Of a stretch of 64,000 nt of DNA, positions 9,177 to 18,413 are shown piece after piece; within the stretch, counting starts at the first letter, position 1; each line of letters begins with the position of its first letter. The stretch is from Chitinophaga ginsengisegetis (GTDB lineage Bacteria > Bacteroidota > Bacteroidia > Chitinophagales > Chitinophagaceae), in the NCBI RefSeq assembly GCF_900168065.1, contig NZ_FUZZ01000001.1:310001-374000 (forward strand). Direction: 5' to 3'. The notes under the pieces were generated by a model that searched no databases, was not told the DNA's origin, and saw only the letters and a program-made list of their open reading frames with translations. Position numbers and translations under genes: made by a program.

Positions 9177-10703
9177 TTAGTATGTTGGGTTTTGTGTCCA
9201 TCCAGGGCTCAGGTTCAGATCCCGGAAAGGAATCGGAGCAATATATTTAGGACCCGGGTTAGCAACAGCAGCGGGATTCAACGGAAGATCCTTGAACTCA
9301 TTCGGATCGCGGCGGGCAATTACTTTTGGCAGCAACTGCAAACGAACGATATCGAACCAGCGTTGACCGAATTCACCGGCAAACTCATATTTGCGTTCAT
9401 TCACTACGGAGTCGCGGAAAGCCACTGCCGTTAAACCCTTTACGATATTGGGTAAACCGGCGCGGCGTCTTACCCTGTTCAGCGCTTCGTACGCATCATC
9501 AGAAACGGTGTTGGCCGCCATTGCAGAAGCTTCTGCGTAGGTGAGCAATGTTTCTGCAAAGCGAACAATATCGGTGGTTTTGTTGGTGCTGGCGTTAAAG
9601 CTTACTACCTGGGTAGGCGTTTCAACGATACCATCTCCGGCGCCATAACGGAATTTGTTATAGTAAGGATGGTGCGTGGCTGTTCTCGGATCATCCCATC
9701 TTACCACGCCGATCTTATTGCTCTTAATTTGTGTATGGAATGTTTGATCGGTACGTTTACAAACCGGTGCATCCTTGAAGTAGTTGATTTCAGGGAAGAA
9801 GTCATCCCATCCGCCTTCATCATCAGGAATACAGGTGGCGCCAAAGGAGCGGTTTGGCAACTGGCCGCCTACATTGTATTGCAGTCCGAATACAGATTCA
9901 ATATTATTGTTGGTTTTGAATACATCGAGGTAGTCGGCCATCAGGTCGTATTTTCCTGCATCCATTACGGCCTTTGCTTCTGTAGCAGCCAGCGCATAGT
10001 TGGAGTTCTGGTTAAGAGGCCAGCCTGCCATGGTGAGGTATACGTTTGCCAGCACGGCTCTTGCAGCCAATGCGCCGGGTCTGCCTACATTTACGCCGGT
10101 CCATTTGTCAGGCAGCATTTCAGCAGCCTTTTTCAGATCGGCGATGATCAGTTCGTATACTTTGGCGGGTTCTTCTCTTGCCGGTGTTACGGTGATATCT
10201 GCCGGACCGGTAACAATAGGCAATGCGCCAAATGTTCTTACGAGATAGAAATAACACAGTCCACGAAGAAAGTATGCCTGCCCGCCGGAATAGGTACGTT
10301 GCTGAATGGCTTCGTTGGTAGTAGCCGCTACTTTCTCAAAATTGGTGATCACGTTGTTGGCCTGGTAAATGGTATTCCATGGCCCTTCCCATTCGCTTCT
10401 CATACTGGCGTTGGTGGTGGTACCCTGGAGCCGGTCAAATTCCCGCGAATCTGCTTTGTTGGATGCAGGGTGTGTGGTTAAGTCGTCAGAGCCAAAGTAG
10501 CTGGTCATTTTACTTGTAAACCCCCATGCGCCATCTACAGCGAGCGCCCTGAAAGCGGAGGTTACGGCGCCGTCCAGTTCACTTTGTGTATTAAAATAAT
10601 TGCCCGGTGTGAGTGTTGCTCTTGGATCTTCCGTCAGCTTCACGCAGGATGATACGCCGATCATGGCTGCAATAGCTAAAGGGAGGAAATATTTTTTGTT
10701 CAT
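9177..10703 (-). CDS. SusD/RagB family nutrient-binding outer-membrane lipoprotein
   Basis: This is the lid partner of the SusC that ends 29 bp upstream. The lipoprotein signal ends GVSSCVKL, and the mature protein begins TEDPRATLTPGNYFNTQSEL, typical of the family. GGQAYFLRGLCYFYLVRTFG is the TPR signature, and ETLLTYAEASAM, LNRVRRRAGLPN and VVNERKYEFAGEFGQRWFDI are the conserved C-terminal helices. The protein has 508 residues, full length. Because a GH92 follows, the likely ligands are mannose-containing glycans, which is inference from context. Confidence 0.95.
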   Translation of the reverse strand: MNKKYFLPLAIAAMIGVSSCVKLTEDPRATLTPGNYFNTQSELDGAVTSAFRALAVDGAWGFTSKMTSYFGSDDLTTHPASNKADSREFDRLQGTTTNASMRSEWEGPWNTIYQANNVITNFEKVAATTNEAIQQRTYSGGQAYFLRGLCYFYLVRTFGALPIVTGPADITVTPAREEPAKVYELIIADLKKAAEMLPDKWTGVNVGRPGALAARAVLANVYLTMAGWPLNQNSNYALAATEAKAVMDAGKYDLMADYLDVFKTNNNIESVFGLQYNVGGQLPNRSFGATCIPDDEGGWDDFFPEINYFKDAPVCKRTDQTFHTQIKSNKIGVVRWDDPRTATHHPYYNKFRYGAGDGIVETPTQVVSFNASTNKTTDIVRFAETLLTYAEASAMAANTVSDDAYEALNRVRRRAGLPNIVKGLTAVAFRDSVVNERKYEFAGEFGQRWFDIVRLQLLPKVIARRDPNEFKDLPLNPAAVANPGPKYIAPIPFRDLNLSPGWTQNPTY

Positions 10704-10732
10704 AATAGTAATTTTTTAGAAAACAGAATCAA

Positions 10733-13723
10733 TTATAAACCAAGTCTTAAACCAATCGTATAGGTTTTGGGGTTAGGTATTGTACCTGTTTCCAAACCTT
10801 GTGTGATGGCATTGGTAGCATTGGTTACTTCCGGATCGTAGCCAGGGTAATTGGTGATGGTCCAGATATTCTGGGCGCTGATATAAACATCCAGGCTGCG
10901 TGCATGGATCCTGCCCAGCAGTGATTCCGGAATGGTATAAGTGAGGGAGATATTTTTCAGTTTGATATAGCTGGCGTCATACACATAACGACTGCTTTTA
11001 ATTTCGTTCTGGTTGCCATAGGTAGGAACGTCTGTCTGTTTTTCAGGCGTCCACATATCGAGGAGCTGCGCATTGGTGGCATCGCGTGCATCTCCCAGTC
11101 CGCCCATTGTATACGCCTGTGTGAAGGAATACATCTGGTTGCCATGCGTGCCCTGGAACATTACGTTCAGGCTCCAGTTTTTATAAGAGAAATCGTTGAT
11201 GAAGCCGAAATAGTATTTAGGCATACCATTACCAATAGTGGTGAGATCGCCGCCGGAGAGTTTATGATCGCCATCGAGATCAGCATACTTTGTATCTCCC
11301 GGTTTCTTGCCATATAAAGCGGCTTCCGTTTTCTCTTCACTTTTCCAGGTGCCCAGGTATTTGTAACCATAGAAGGTACCCAGCGGTTCGCCTACTTTAA
11401 TGATAGACACACCCTGCTGTGCAGAACCGATACCATTTACGATGATATTGTCCTGACCACCCAGATCCAATACTTCGTTCCTGTTGAAAGAGATATTGAA
11501 GTTACTGGTCCATTTGAAATCTTTTCCAACAACAGGCATACCGCCTACGCTGAACTCCAGACCTGTATTTCTTACGCTGCCGATATTACGCTGGAAACTT
11601 CCGCCGCCATAATAGAAAGGGTTATCGGTGGCGTACAGCAGGTCGGATACTTTTTTATTATAGGCATCCGCGGTGAAGGTTAAGCGGCCACGCCAGAATT
11701 CCATATCCAGTCCCACATCATAGGTAGTGTTCTTTTCCCATTGCAGCATGGTGGATACCGGTGTTCCCAGTGGCGTATTTACACTCGATGTACTACCGTC
11801 GAAGTAGTATGGCAGCGCTGTACCGATCTGGGCAATGGTAGAATAGGCAGGAACCGCCTGGTTACCTGTTTGACCATAGCTGGCGCGGATCTTCAGGCCG
11901 GTTACTACTTTGGAGCCGGCCATAAATCCTTCTTTGTCTACCGCCCATCCCAATGCAACTGCCGGGAAAGTGGAGTACTTCTCTACCAGGTGGGAAGATC
12001 CGTCTGTACGGACAGAAACAGTTAACAGGTACTTATCTTTAAAGGCGTAGTTCACCCTTCCCATATAGGAAATAAGCGCATCTGCCCAGTAGCCGCTGCT
12101 GGTGGACTGGGTTTTACCTAATCCCAGGTTCCAGTAGCCGAGGCTGTAGGTAGATAACTGGTTGGCCTGTGCAATGGTGCTGGTATTGGTTTTGGAAGCC
12201 TGTTCCACCAGCGCGGTAACGGTGAGTGAATGATCACCGAAACGGTTGTTATAAGTCAGGAAGTTTGAGTTCTGCCAGCTTCTGTACCGGTTGTTTTCCA
12301 TTTTCGCATAGTCGTTACCGTTAAACGCTTCGTTGGTTCCCGGAGGGAAAACGGATTGCGTTTGCTGGTGCTGCAACTCATAACTGTTATTGGAAGTAAA
12401 GGTGAGGTGGTCGATGATCCGGTAGGTAAAAACACCGGTGGCGGTTAAGTTGGAAGTTTTTCCATCTACCGAACGGCTCATGATATTTTGTACCGGGTTT
12501 TTAGCCAGGGAGGCGAAATTCGACTGACTGATATAATCACCTGCCGCATTTCTCACGGGGCTGGTAGGATCCCACATACTGGATTGGGAGAACGGATCAA
12601 CGATATCGCCGGAGAAATCTGTGTTGTGCGATTCCGGCAACAGACCAGTGATATTTACTTTCAGATCCATTTTCCTGTTCAGCTTAATATCCACGTTGGC
12701 GCGCAGCGTATTTCTTTTATAGCCGGAGTTAATCAGCAGTCCAGGCTGATCAAGATGATTATAGGAGAAATAGTACTTTACATTTTCAGAACCGCCGGAT
12801 ACGCCAATCTGGTAGTTTTGTGTTAATGGCTTGCGGGTCAGTTCATCCTGCCAGTCGGTGCCGCCTGGGTTTTTCTGAAGCTCCGCGAGTTGTGCATCGG
12901 TAAACGGATGGCCTGTTCCGGCAACATCTCCTTTTTTATTTACCTGCTGCGCAAACTCGTAGGCGTTCATCAGGTTTAATTTTTTTGGCAAAGACGCTTT
13001 GCTTATCCAGGCGCTTGCATCTACGCGGGGCTTCCCTGATTTACCGGTTTTGGTTGTTACCATTACTACGCCGTTAGATCCGCGGGAACCGTAGATGGCG
13101 GTGGCAGAAGCATCTTTCAGAATTTCCATGCTTTCAATGTCGCTGGGTGCAATTGATTCCAGGTTGCCGCCGATGTAACCATCGATTACGTACAACGGAT
13201 CATTGCCACCAGTGATGGAGCTGGCGCCACGGATCCTTACACTGATCCCCCTGCCAGGCTGACCACTGTTACTTTGCACCGTTACGCCGGAAGTAGTACC
13301 CTGCAAAGCCTGTTCTACTCTTACCAAAGGACGTTTGGCAATTTCCACGGCTTTCACGGAGCTGGTAGCGCCGGTTACGTCGCTCTTTTTCTGTGTGCCA
13401 TATCCCACTACTACGATATCATTCAGGGATCTGGCATCCGTTTTTAATGTGATGGATAAGTCGCTGCCGGTTACCGCTACCTCCTGTGTGAGATAGCCGA
13501 TATAGGAAATCACCAGCACCGGGGACGCTGTTTCGCCGGTGGCAATCTGGAATTCGCCCTGTGCATTGGTAGGACTTGAAATGTTGGTACCTTTTACTCT
13601 AACGGTTGCTCCGGGTAGTGGTTGACCGGTTTCATCCAGCACTTTACCCTTTGTCAACTGCTTTTGTGCATAGGCCTGCAGCAGGCCCGATGCGAGGAGC
13701 ATCAGCAATAGTAATCTTTTCAT
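10733..13723 (-). CDS. SusC/RagA family TonB-linked outer-membrane protein without STN domain
   Basis: This is a glycan importer of 996 residues. I start at the ATG at 13723 because MKRLLLLMLLASGLLQAYAQ is a clean signal peptide; the upstream 18 codons of the open frame are not signal-like. A CarboxypepD_reg-like domain (about 24-95, GKVLDETGQPLPGATVRVKG) leads into the plug (NDIVVVGYGTQKKSDVTGA) and the plug motif KDASATAIYGSRGSNGVV, and the barrel ends GLRLGL. There is no STN domain, so it cannot signal through FecR, unlike the SusC at 46249-49731. Control is more likely through the repeated-TTA operator at 13782-13822 and the regulator at 18414-20948. Confidence 0.95.
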   Translation of the reverse strand: MKRLLLLMLLASGLLQAYAQKQLTKGKVLDETGQPLPGATVRVKGTNISSPTNAQGEFQIATGETASPVLVISYIGYLTQEVAVTGSDLSITLKTDARSLNDIVVVGYGTQKKSDVTGATSSVKAVEIAKRPLVRVEQALQGTTSGVTVQSNSGQPGRGISVRIRGASSITGGNDPLYVIDGYIGGNLESIAPSDIESMEILKDASATAIYGSRGSNGVVMVTTKTGKSGKPRVDASAWISKASLPKKLNLMNAYEFAQQVNKKGDVAGTGHPFTDAQLAELQKNPGGTDWQDELTRKPLTQNYQIGVSGGSENVKYYFSYNHLDQPGLLINSGYKRNTLRANVDIKLNRKMDLKVNITGLLPESHNTDFSGDIVDPFSQSSMWDPTSPVRNAAGDYISQSNFASLAKNPVQNIMSRSVDGKTSNLTATGVFTYRIIDHLTFTSNNSYELQHQQTQSVFPPGTNEAFNGNDYAKMENNRYRSWQNSNFLTYNNRFGDHSLTVTALVEQASKTNTSTIAQANQLSTYSLGYWNLGLGKTQSTSSGYWADALISYMGRVNYAFKDKYLLTVSVRTDGSSHLVEKYSTFPAVALGWAVDKEGFMAGSKVVTGLKIRASYGQTGNQAVPAYSTIAQIGTALPYYFDGSTSSVNTPLGTPVSTMLQWEKNTTYDVGLDMEFWRGRLTFTADAYNKKVSDLLYATDNPFYYGGGSFQRNIGSVRNTGLEFSVGGMPVVGKDFKWTSNFNISFNRNEVLDLGGQDNIIVNGIGSAQQGVSIIKVGEPLGTFYGYKYLGTWKSEEKTEAALYGKKPGDTKYADLDGDHKLSGGDLTTIGNGMPKYYFGFINDFSYKNWSLNVMFQGTHGNQMYSFTQAYTMGGLGDARDATNAQLLDMWTPEKQTDVPTYGNQNEIKSSRYVYDASYIKLKNISLTYTIPESLLGRIHARSLDVYISAQNIWTITNYPGYDPEVTNATNAITQGLETGTIPNPKTYTIGLRLGL

Positions 13724-13781
13724 AACGCGAACGATATTTCGATTGATAAGAAAATAATGAATGCAAGTAAGCATCACCGGC

Positions 13782-13822
13782 CTAACAGCAGCGCTAATAA
13801 TGAACTAACAGCCGTATTAATG
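13782..13822 (-). promoter_or_regulatory. predicted operator: four TTA(A/G) units at 11-12 bp spacing upstream of susC
   Basis: On the minus strand four TTA units occur in the contexts ATTAAT, GTTAGT, ATTAGC and GTTAGG. Their plus-strand TAA positions are 13818, 13806, 13795 and 13783, so the spacing is 12, 11 and 12 bp. A 30-bp core matches 25 of 30 bases of the element at 18359-18388. Such one-turn spacing is what tandem-binding SARP-type regulators use. Assignment to the regulator at 18414-20948 is inference. Confidence 0.6.
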
Positions 13823-13859
13823 TGCTATTTTTTTAATTTTTTTTTGAGAGAAGAAGATA

Positions 13860-15713
13860 TTAATCCCTTTCAAAGGATTTAAACAACTCCGGCGGCAACA
13901 CAGGCTGGCGCCGGCGATCAAAAATATAATTACTCATCACGAGGTAATCCATTTCCGTTCGCATAAAAGCAAGCCATGCATCTTCCGGCGTATTCACTAC
14001 CGGCTCTCCCCTTACATTAAAAGAGGTATTGATCAACACACTGCAGCCCGTTAGTTTTTTAAAACAATTAATAAGTTGCCAGAGCTTTGGATGAAGCGTA
14101 TGGTGTACGGTTTGTACCCTCGCAGAATAATCGAGGTGTATAACCGCGGGGATAGCAGCGCGTTGCTGATGCAACCGTTCATATATGGAGGCAGTAGTAT
14201 CCGCAGCGGTGTTGGTGCGCAGCGCTTCTTTTAGGGTGGTGGTAAATAACATATATGGAGAAGCAGTGGCATCGTTAAAATAATGGTGCGCATCTTCTGC
14301 CAGTACCACGGGTGCAAAGGGACGGAAGCTTTCGCGGAATTTTATTTTCGCGTTGAGTTGCTGTTGCATGGCGGCCTGCCGCGGGTCCGCAAGGATGCTC
14401 CGGTTGCCGAGGGCACGCGGACCAAACTCCATCCGGCCGTGGTACCAGCCCACTACTTTTCCGTTGGCCAGGTGCTCACTCACTTCCTGCGTGAGTACAT
14501 CAAAGTCCGGCTGATGAACCGCCACCGCTCCATAGCGGGCCTGCAGCTTCCGGATATCAGCGTCGCCATAAGCGGGGCCGAGAAATGCGCCCTGCATCCC
14601 ATCTTCTCCCGGAAAAAAAATACGCGCCTGCTCCATCCCTATATGATAAGCGGCGTATGCAGCGCCTAGTGCGCCGCCCGCATCACCGGCAGCAGGTTGT
14701 ATCCAGATATCCTTAAAAATACCCGCGGCTTTTATTTTATGATTCGCCACACAGTTGAGCGCTACACCGCCCGCCATCACCAGGTGATGACTCCCCGTAA
14801 TTTCTTTTGCCGTGCGTGCCAGCGCTACTACAATTTCTTCTGTAACCTGTTGAATGGCCAGCGCCAGGTTCATGTGTTCCTGCGTGATGGCGGATTCCGG
14901 CTCGCGGCGGGGAAAACCAAACAGCGCTTCCCACAATGGGGTGGCCGTCATTTTTAACCCGGTGGCGAATTCAAAATAATCCATGTTCAGCAGGATGGAA
15001 CCATCGTTTCGTATATCCACCAACGTTGCCAGGATCTTTTCCCGGAACGCAACGGTTTGCGGGGCATCCGGCAGGCCGTAAGGCGACAGTCCCATTAATT
15101 TATACTCGCCGCTGTTTACTTTAAATCCCAGGAAATAAGTAAAGGCGGCATATAATAAGCCGGGAGAATGCGGAAAGCGCAGCTCCCTTAAAATTTTGAT
15201 ATCATTATTGGCGCCATAACAAATGGTAGTGGTAGCCCACTCTCCTACACCATCAACCGTAAGTATGGCCGCCGATTCAAAAGGCGACGGATAAAAAGCG
15301 CTGGCAGCATGGGATAAATGGTGTTCAGGAAAATACAGCGGCACTTTCACGGTGGCTCCCAATGTGCGGAACTGGCGCCGGAGCATTTTCTTCATAAACA
15401 CTTTCTCCTTCATCCACACCGGCATAGCCGTAATAAAGCTGCGCCAGCCGCGTGGTACAAAGGCGTGGTAGGTTTCCAGCAGCCGTTCAAATTTCAGCAG
15501 CGGTTTATCATAAAACGCCACGGCAGTCAGCTCATCAAAAGAGATGCCCGCTTCCGACAATACATATTTAATGGCCTGCGCCGGGAAAGACGCATCCTGC
15601 TTTATGCGCGTAAAACGTTCTTCCTGTGCGGCCGCAACAATGCGCCCGTCGATGATCAGCGTGGCGGCGCTGTCGTGATAAAATGCGGATATGCCCAGGA
15701 TAATTTTCCTCAA
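13860..15713 (-). CDS. NodU/CmcH/TobZ-family O-carbamoyltransferase
   Basis: Family members transfer a carbamoyl group from carbamoyl phosphate, via carbamoyl-adenylate, to a hydroxyl group. The N-terminus MRKIILGISAFYHDSAATL and the motif HHLSHAASAF (131-140) belong to the YrdC/Kae1-like metal-binding domain, VMAGGVALNCVANHKI is the second lobe, and MEFGPRALGNRSILADPR marks the C-terminal carbamoyltransferase domain. At 617 residues it is full length. The start is a TTG at 15713, 5 bp after the stop of the small DUF5989-like gene; no in-frame ATG lies close upstream, so coupling to that gene is likely. The acceptor is unknown. Confidence 0.9.
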   Translation of the reverse strand: MRKIILGISAFYHDSAATLIIDGRIVAAAQEERFTRIKQDASFPAQAIKYVLSEAGISFDELTAVAFYDKPLLKFERLLETYHAFVPRGWRSFITAMPVWMKEKVFMKKMLRRQFRTLGATVKVPLYFPEHHLSHAASAFYPSPFESAAILTVDGVGEWATTTICYGANNDIKILRELRFPHSPGLLYAAFTYFLGFKVNSGEYKLMGLSPYGLPDAPQTVAFREKILATLVDIRNDGSILLNMDYFEFATGLKMTATPLWEALFGFPRREPESAITQEHMNLALAIQQVTEEIVVALARTAKEITGSHHLVMAGGVALNCVANHKIKAAGIFKDIWIQPAAGDAGGALGAAYAAYHIGMEQARIFFPGEDGMQGAFLGPAYGDADIRKLQARYGAVAVHQPDFDVLTQEVSEHLANGKVVGWYHGRMEFGPRALGNRSILADPRQAAMQQQLNAKIKFRESFRPFAPVVLAEDAHHYFNDATASPYMLFTTTLKEALRTNTAADTTASIYERLHQQRAAIPAVIHLDYSARVQTVHHTLHPKLWQLINCFKKLTGCSVLINTSFNVRGEPVVNTPEDAWLAFMRTEMDYLVMSNYIFDRRRQPVLPPELFKSFERD

Positions 15714-15718
15714 CGCAG

Positions 15719-15868
15719 TTAAAATATGGCATAAATAAAAGGCGCCAGCGCCGAAGCACTGGTTAATGCTACCAGCGATGCCAGCAACAGCAGCACGATG
15801 ATCAGCGGAAGCAACCAGAACTTCTTACGTGTTCTTAAAAAGTAAAGCAGTTCATGCAAAAATTCCAT
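15719..15868 (-). CDS. DUF5989-like small membrane protein (49 aa)
   Basis: A short ORF of 49 codons begins MEFLHELLYFLRTRKKFWLL, continues with one hydrophobic helix (about residues 18-37) and ends ALAPFIYAIF. This layout (amphipathic start, RKKFWLLP, a Leu-rich helix and an APFIY end) matches the DUF5989 family, which typically sits beside carbamoyltransferases and SxtJ-like proteins. It is predicted to lie in the inner membrane. It starts 20 bp after the SxtJ-like gene stop and ends 5 bp before the TTG start of the carbamoyltransferase. It may anchor or regulate that enzyme; the function is unproven. Confidence 0.85.
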   Translation of the reverse strand: MEFLHELLYFLRTRKKFWLLPLIIVLLLLASLVALTSASALAPFIYAIF

Positions 15869-15888
15869 GACGTATAATTATGATCGTT

Positions 15889-16278
15889 TTAAAATGTGTG
15901 CTGCAAATCCTCTTTCGTATATACATGATTACGTATATCCATTACCGATGTCTTTTCTTTTTTGAACCTGCGCAGCTGCAAAGCATCTTTGCCCCGCCAC
16001 TTCCGCCATATGCCCACGGGCACTACCACCAGCACAAAAACAAGGGTAAGGAGTATGCGTATGTTTATTTCTCCCAAAACTTTTGCTAACCCAAACCAGG
16101 TTACGGCCAGCGGATAAAAAAGCCGGGGCGTCAGCATGGTGATAACCAGCACCGGCAGCGCAACGGTTGCCAGCCGGAAATCACGGAAATACAACGCTGC
16201 CGCCAGTAGCGCCGTAGCAGCTACCTGTCCAAATTCAATGCATTGCTGCCGGGTAATGTTGGTGAAGCCTTTCCACAT
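15889..16278 (-). CDS. SxtJ-like small membrane protein
   Basis: The protein has 129 residues with two or three hydrophobic segments (about 18-32 and 35-50 as a hairpin, then 74-90), followed by the basic tail WRKWRGKDALQLRRFKKEK. The arrangement FRLATVALPVLVI, then LAVTWFGLAKVLGEI, then a final helix and a basic tail matches the SxtJ family, named from the saxitoxin cluster and found beside carbamoyltransferases. The gene starts 2 bp after the SGNH gene stop and is in the same operon. The biochemical role is unknown. I infer a membrane partner of the carbamoyltransferase. Confidence 0.75.
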   Translation of the reverse strand: MWKGFTNITRQQCIEFGQVAATALLAAALYFRDFRLATVALPVLVITMLTPRLFYPLAVTWFGLAKVLGEINIRILLTLVFVLVVVPVGIWRKWRGKDALQLRRFKKEKTSVMDIRNHVYTKEDLQHTF

Positions 16279-16280
16279 GG

Positions 16281-18335
16281 CTATACTTTTTTCAGTTGAC
16301 TTTGCATCGTAAGTGCATCCCGGTTGCCCGGCGAAGCATCCAATACTTTTTCTACGTATAGTACGGCGCCATCTTTATTTCCCATCCGGTAGTACAGTCC
16401 GGCGATCTGGTTAAGCACGTCTATATTTGCCGGCTCCCTTGCCGCCTTTGTTTGCAGCTCCAGGATCTGCAACAGGCAATCTTTTACGGGCAGCAGGTTT
16501 AACCGCCGTTCGTTATGATCGATGGCATAATCCAGGTAAGGCAACGCTTCGCTGGCGTTGTCCTGTTTCAGGTAAAGCACAAAAAGCGTTCTGGCCACGT
16601 CAAATGAGGGCGACATACCAAATACTTTTTTAAAGTAGAAAATGGCTTCCGCCGTATTATCCAGCTTGCCATAGTAGTTACCGGCTTCTTCATAGTAGCC
16701 TGTTTCTGTAGGATGTTCCTGTACCCATGCGGCCACGATGGTAGCGGCCCTGGCAAAATCGCCGTTTTGATTATAGGCATTATAGAGCTGTTGCAATGCC
16801 GCTGCCCAGGATGTTTTCCTGAAAGCTACTTCATAAGCAAGCTGCTCTTCTGCACTGGAAATCAGCATGGTATCGGAAACGTGCGTTTTATTAAACGGCC
16901 AGCTTCTTTTCAGGTTGGCAATCTTGTAGGCGCCGGACAAGCTATCGATCACGGTAACAGGCATCGTTTGCTGCAGCTGTGCAAAACTCATTTCTGTTTC
17001 GGGCGGCGCTTTGAAAAGTCCCTGTGCTTTCATGGTATTATAAAACACATCCGACAACAGCGCATAGCCTTTCAGGTTAGGATGCACATGTTCCAGGATC
17101 AGGTCATTGCCTATAATGTGGCCGGCGCTGGCGGCTTCAAAAACGGCATTGGCATCTACCAGGTGGGCGTTTTTATATTTGCTGCACAGTTCCAGCATCA
17201 CCTTATTGAGTTTGGAGGGCGCACGGAAACGAAGCGCATCGAGGTCCCTTGCTTTATCGAAATATGTTTTTGCAGCAGTGCTGTCGCCGTTATGCAGGGT
17301 TAATAATCCCAGGTAGTAGTTGCAGCCGGCATGCGCGTTATAACTGTTTTCCGCGGCCATGAAATGCTGCAATGCCGTGGCCGAATCTCCGTTGGCAATG
17401 GCCTGTTCGCCCTGCTGGTATGCGGTATTGAATCCGGGGTATTTTGTGGAGTCGGGCGCTACGCTGATAAAAGGGAACAGGTCTTTTTCGGTGGATACCA
17501 GGTTGCTGATGAATACCGGCACGTTGGCCTGATCCAGTATGCGCAGCGTGTTATCCATGTTGGTGGTAAACTGGGTGATGCCTCTTTCGTACATATCCGA
17601 TCCGAAAGTAATCTGTTGCGCTGCCACCATCATTTCCATGCGGGTTTTGCCGGCGCCTTCCGTACTGGCGGGTTTCAGCGTGGAAATTTTGTGGAGCGCA
17701 CTGGCCATGAGCTGGGTGATCCGGAATTCCCGGAGCTTCAGCACCAGGTGGATGAGGAAAGGGCTGCCGGCTACTTTGTCGGTGCTGCCCGTGCCCAGGC
17801 AACCATAATACTCATTATGACCGGTATAAATAAGTACGGCATCCGGCTGATACGGCAATAATTCTTTTGTAAAACCGGCTACTGTATAGGAATTAACGCC
17901 TGTTAGTGAAAGATTAATGATCTCCAGGTGTTTCTCCGGGCAGGAATGCATGAGGCGGTATTGCAGCCAGCGGTGAAAGGAGCCGTTATGAAAATAAGGA
18001 TACCCGATAGTGGTGGATTCGCCCAATACGAAGATGCGAAGGGTACCTGAGTCTTTTACTTTCTTAAATAATTCACTATTGCCTTTGGTGGCGATTTCCG
18101 CATTGGAAAAATATTTCAGTGAGGCGGCGGGGTTGAGCTGGTAATAATTCCTGTTTTGGGGAGATGTAATAAAGAGCTCCAGGTTGTGGCCATAATTAAA
18201 TAACCGCAGTCCTGCTTCCACTCCACCGATAATTAAAAAGGGAAAAAGAATGCTGATGATTTTAATCACCAGCATTCTTTTTTTTTGTAATAAAGCGGCC
18301 TGAGTGCCATAGTCGTGGAATCTTGTCTTATTCAT
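16281..18335 (-). CDS. membrane-anchored SGNH/GDSL hydrolase with TPR-like repeats
   Basis: The SGNH fold is shown by block I GEST (Ser107), the Asn block III GHNEYYG (172-178) and block V LEHVHPN (about 414-420), with His417 or His419 as the base. One helix (about 22-38) anchors it so that the catalytic part faces the periplasm. TPR-like pairs occur at about 315-370, within the SGNH region, and again at 540-680. Family members are esterases or O-acyl transferases on glycans or lipids. The ATG at 18335 lies only 27 bp from the operator array, and a TATAAATTG box lies at 18343-18351. The ATG at 18275 (MLVIKIISIL), preceded by an A-rich stretch, is therefore a serious alternative start. It leads the operon with the carbamoyltransferase. 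Confidence 0.8.
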   Translation of the reverse strand: MNKTRFHDYGTQAALLQKKRMLVIKIISILFPFLIIGGVEAGLRLFNYGHNLELFITSPQNRNYYQLNPAASLKYFSNAEIATKGNSELFKKVKDSGTLRIFVLGESTTIGYPYFHNGSFHRWLQYRLMHSCPEKHLEIINLSLTGVNSYTVAGFTKELLPYQPDAVLIYTGHNEYYGCLGTGSTDKVAGSPFLIHLVLKLREFRITQLMASALHKISTLKPASTEGAGKTRMEMMVAAQQITFGSDMYERGITQFTTNMDNTLRILDQANVPVFISNLVSTEKDLFPFISVAPDSTKYPGFNTAYQQGEQAIANGDSATALQHFMAAENSYNAHAGCNYYLGLLTLHNGDSTAAKTYFDKARDLDALRFRAPSKLNKVMLELCSKYKNAHLVDANAVFEAASAGHIIGNDLILEHVHPNLKGYALLSDVFYNTMKAQGLFKAPPETEMSFAQLQQTMPVTVIDSLSGAYKIANLKRSWPFNKTHVSDTMLISSAEEQLAYEVAFRKTSWAAALQQLYNAYNQNGDFARAATIVAAWVQEHPTETGYYEEAGNYYGKLDNTAEAIFYFKKVFGMSPSFDVARTLFVLYLKQDNASEALPYLDYAIDHNERRLNLLPVKDCLLQILELQTKAAREPANIDVLNQIAGLYYRMGNKDGAVLYVEKVLDASPGNRDALTMQSQLKKV

Positions 18336-18358
18336 TTCAATGCAATTTATACGGCGCG

Positions 18359-18388
18359 CCTTAATGGCAGCACTAATAATGCACTAAC
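18359..18388 (-). promoter_or_regulatory. predicted operator: three TTA(A/G) units at 11-12 bp spacing upstream of the SGNH-carbamoyltransferase operon
   Basis: On the minus strand the units GTTAGT, ATTAGT and ATTAAG have plus-strand TAA positions 18385, 18374 and 18362, a spacing of 11 and 12 bp. The central block CATTATTAG is shared exactly with the operator at 13782-13822, and 25 of 30 bases agree overall. A TATAAATTG sequence at 18343-18351 could be the promoter -7 box. The array lies between the regulator stop and the SGNH start, which implies its own promoter there. Confidence 0.6.
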
Positions 18389-18413
18389 TGAAAAAAATTA
18401 AGTAAAAAATCGC

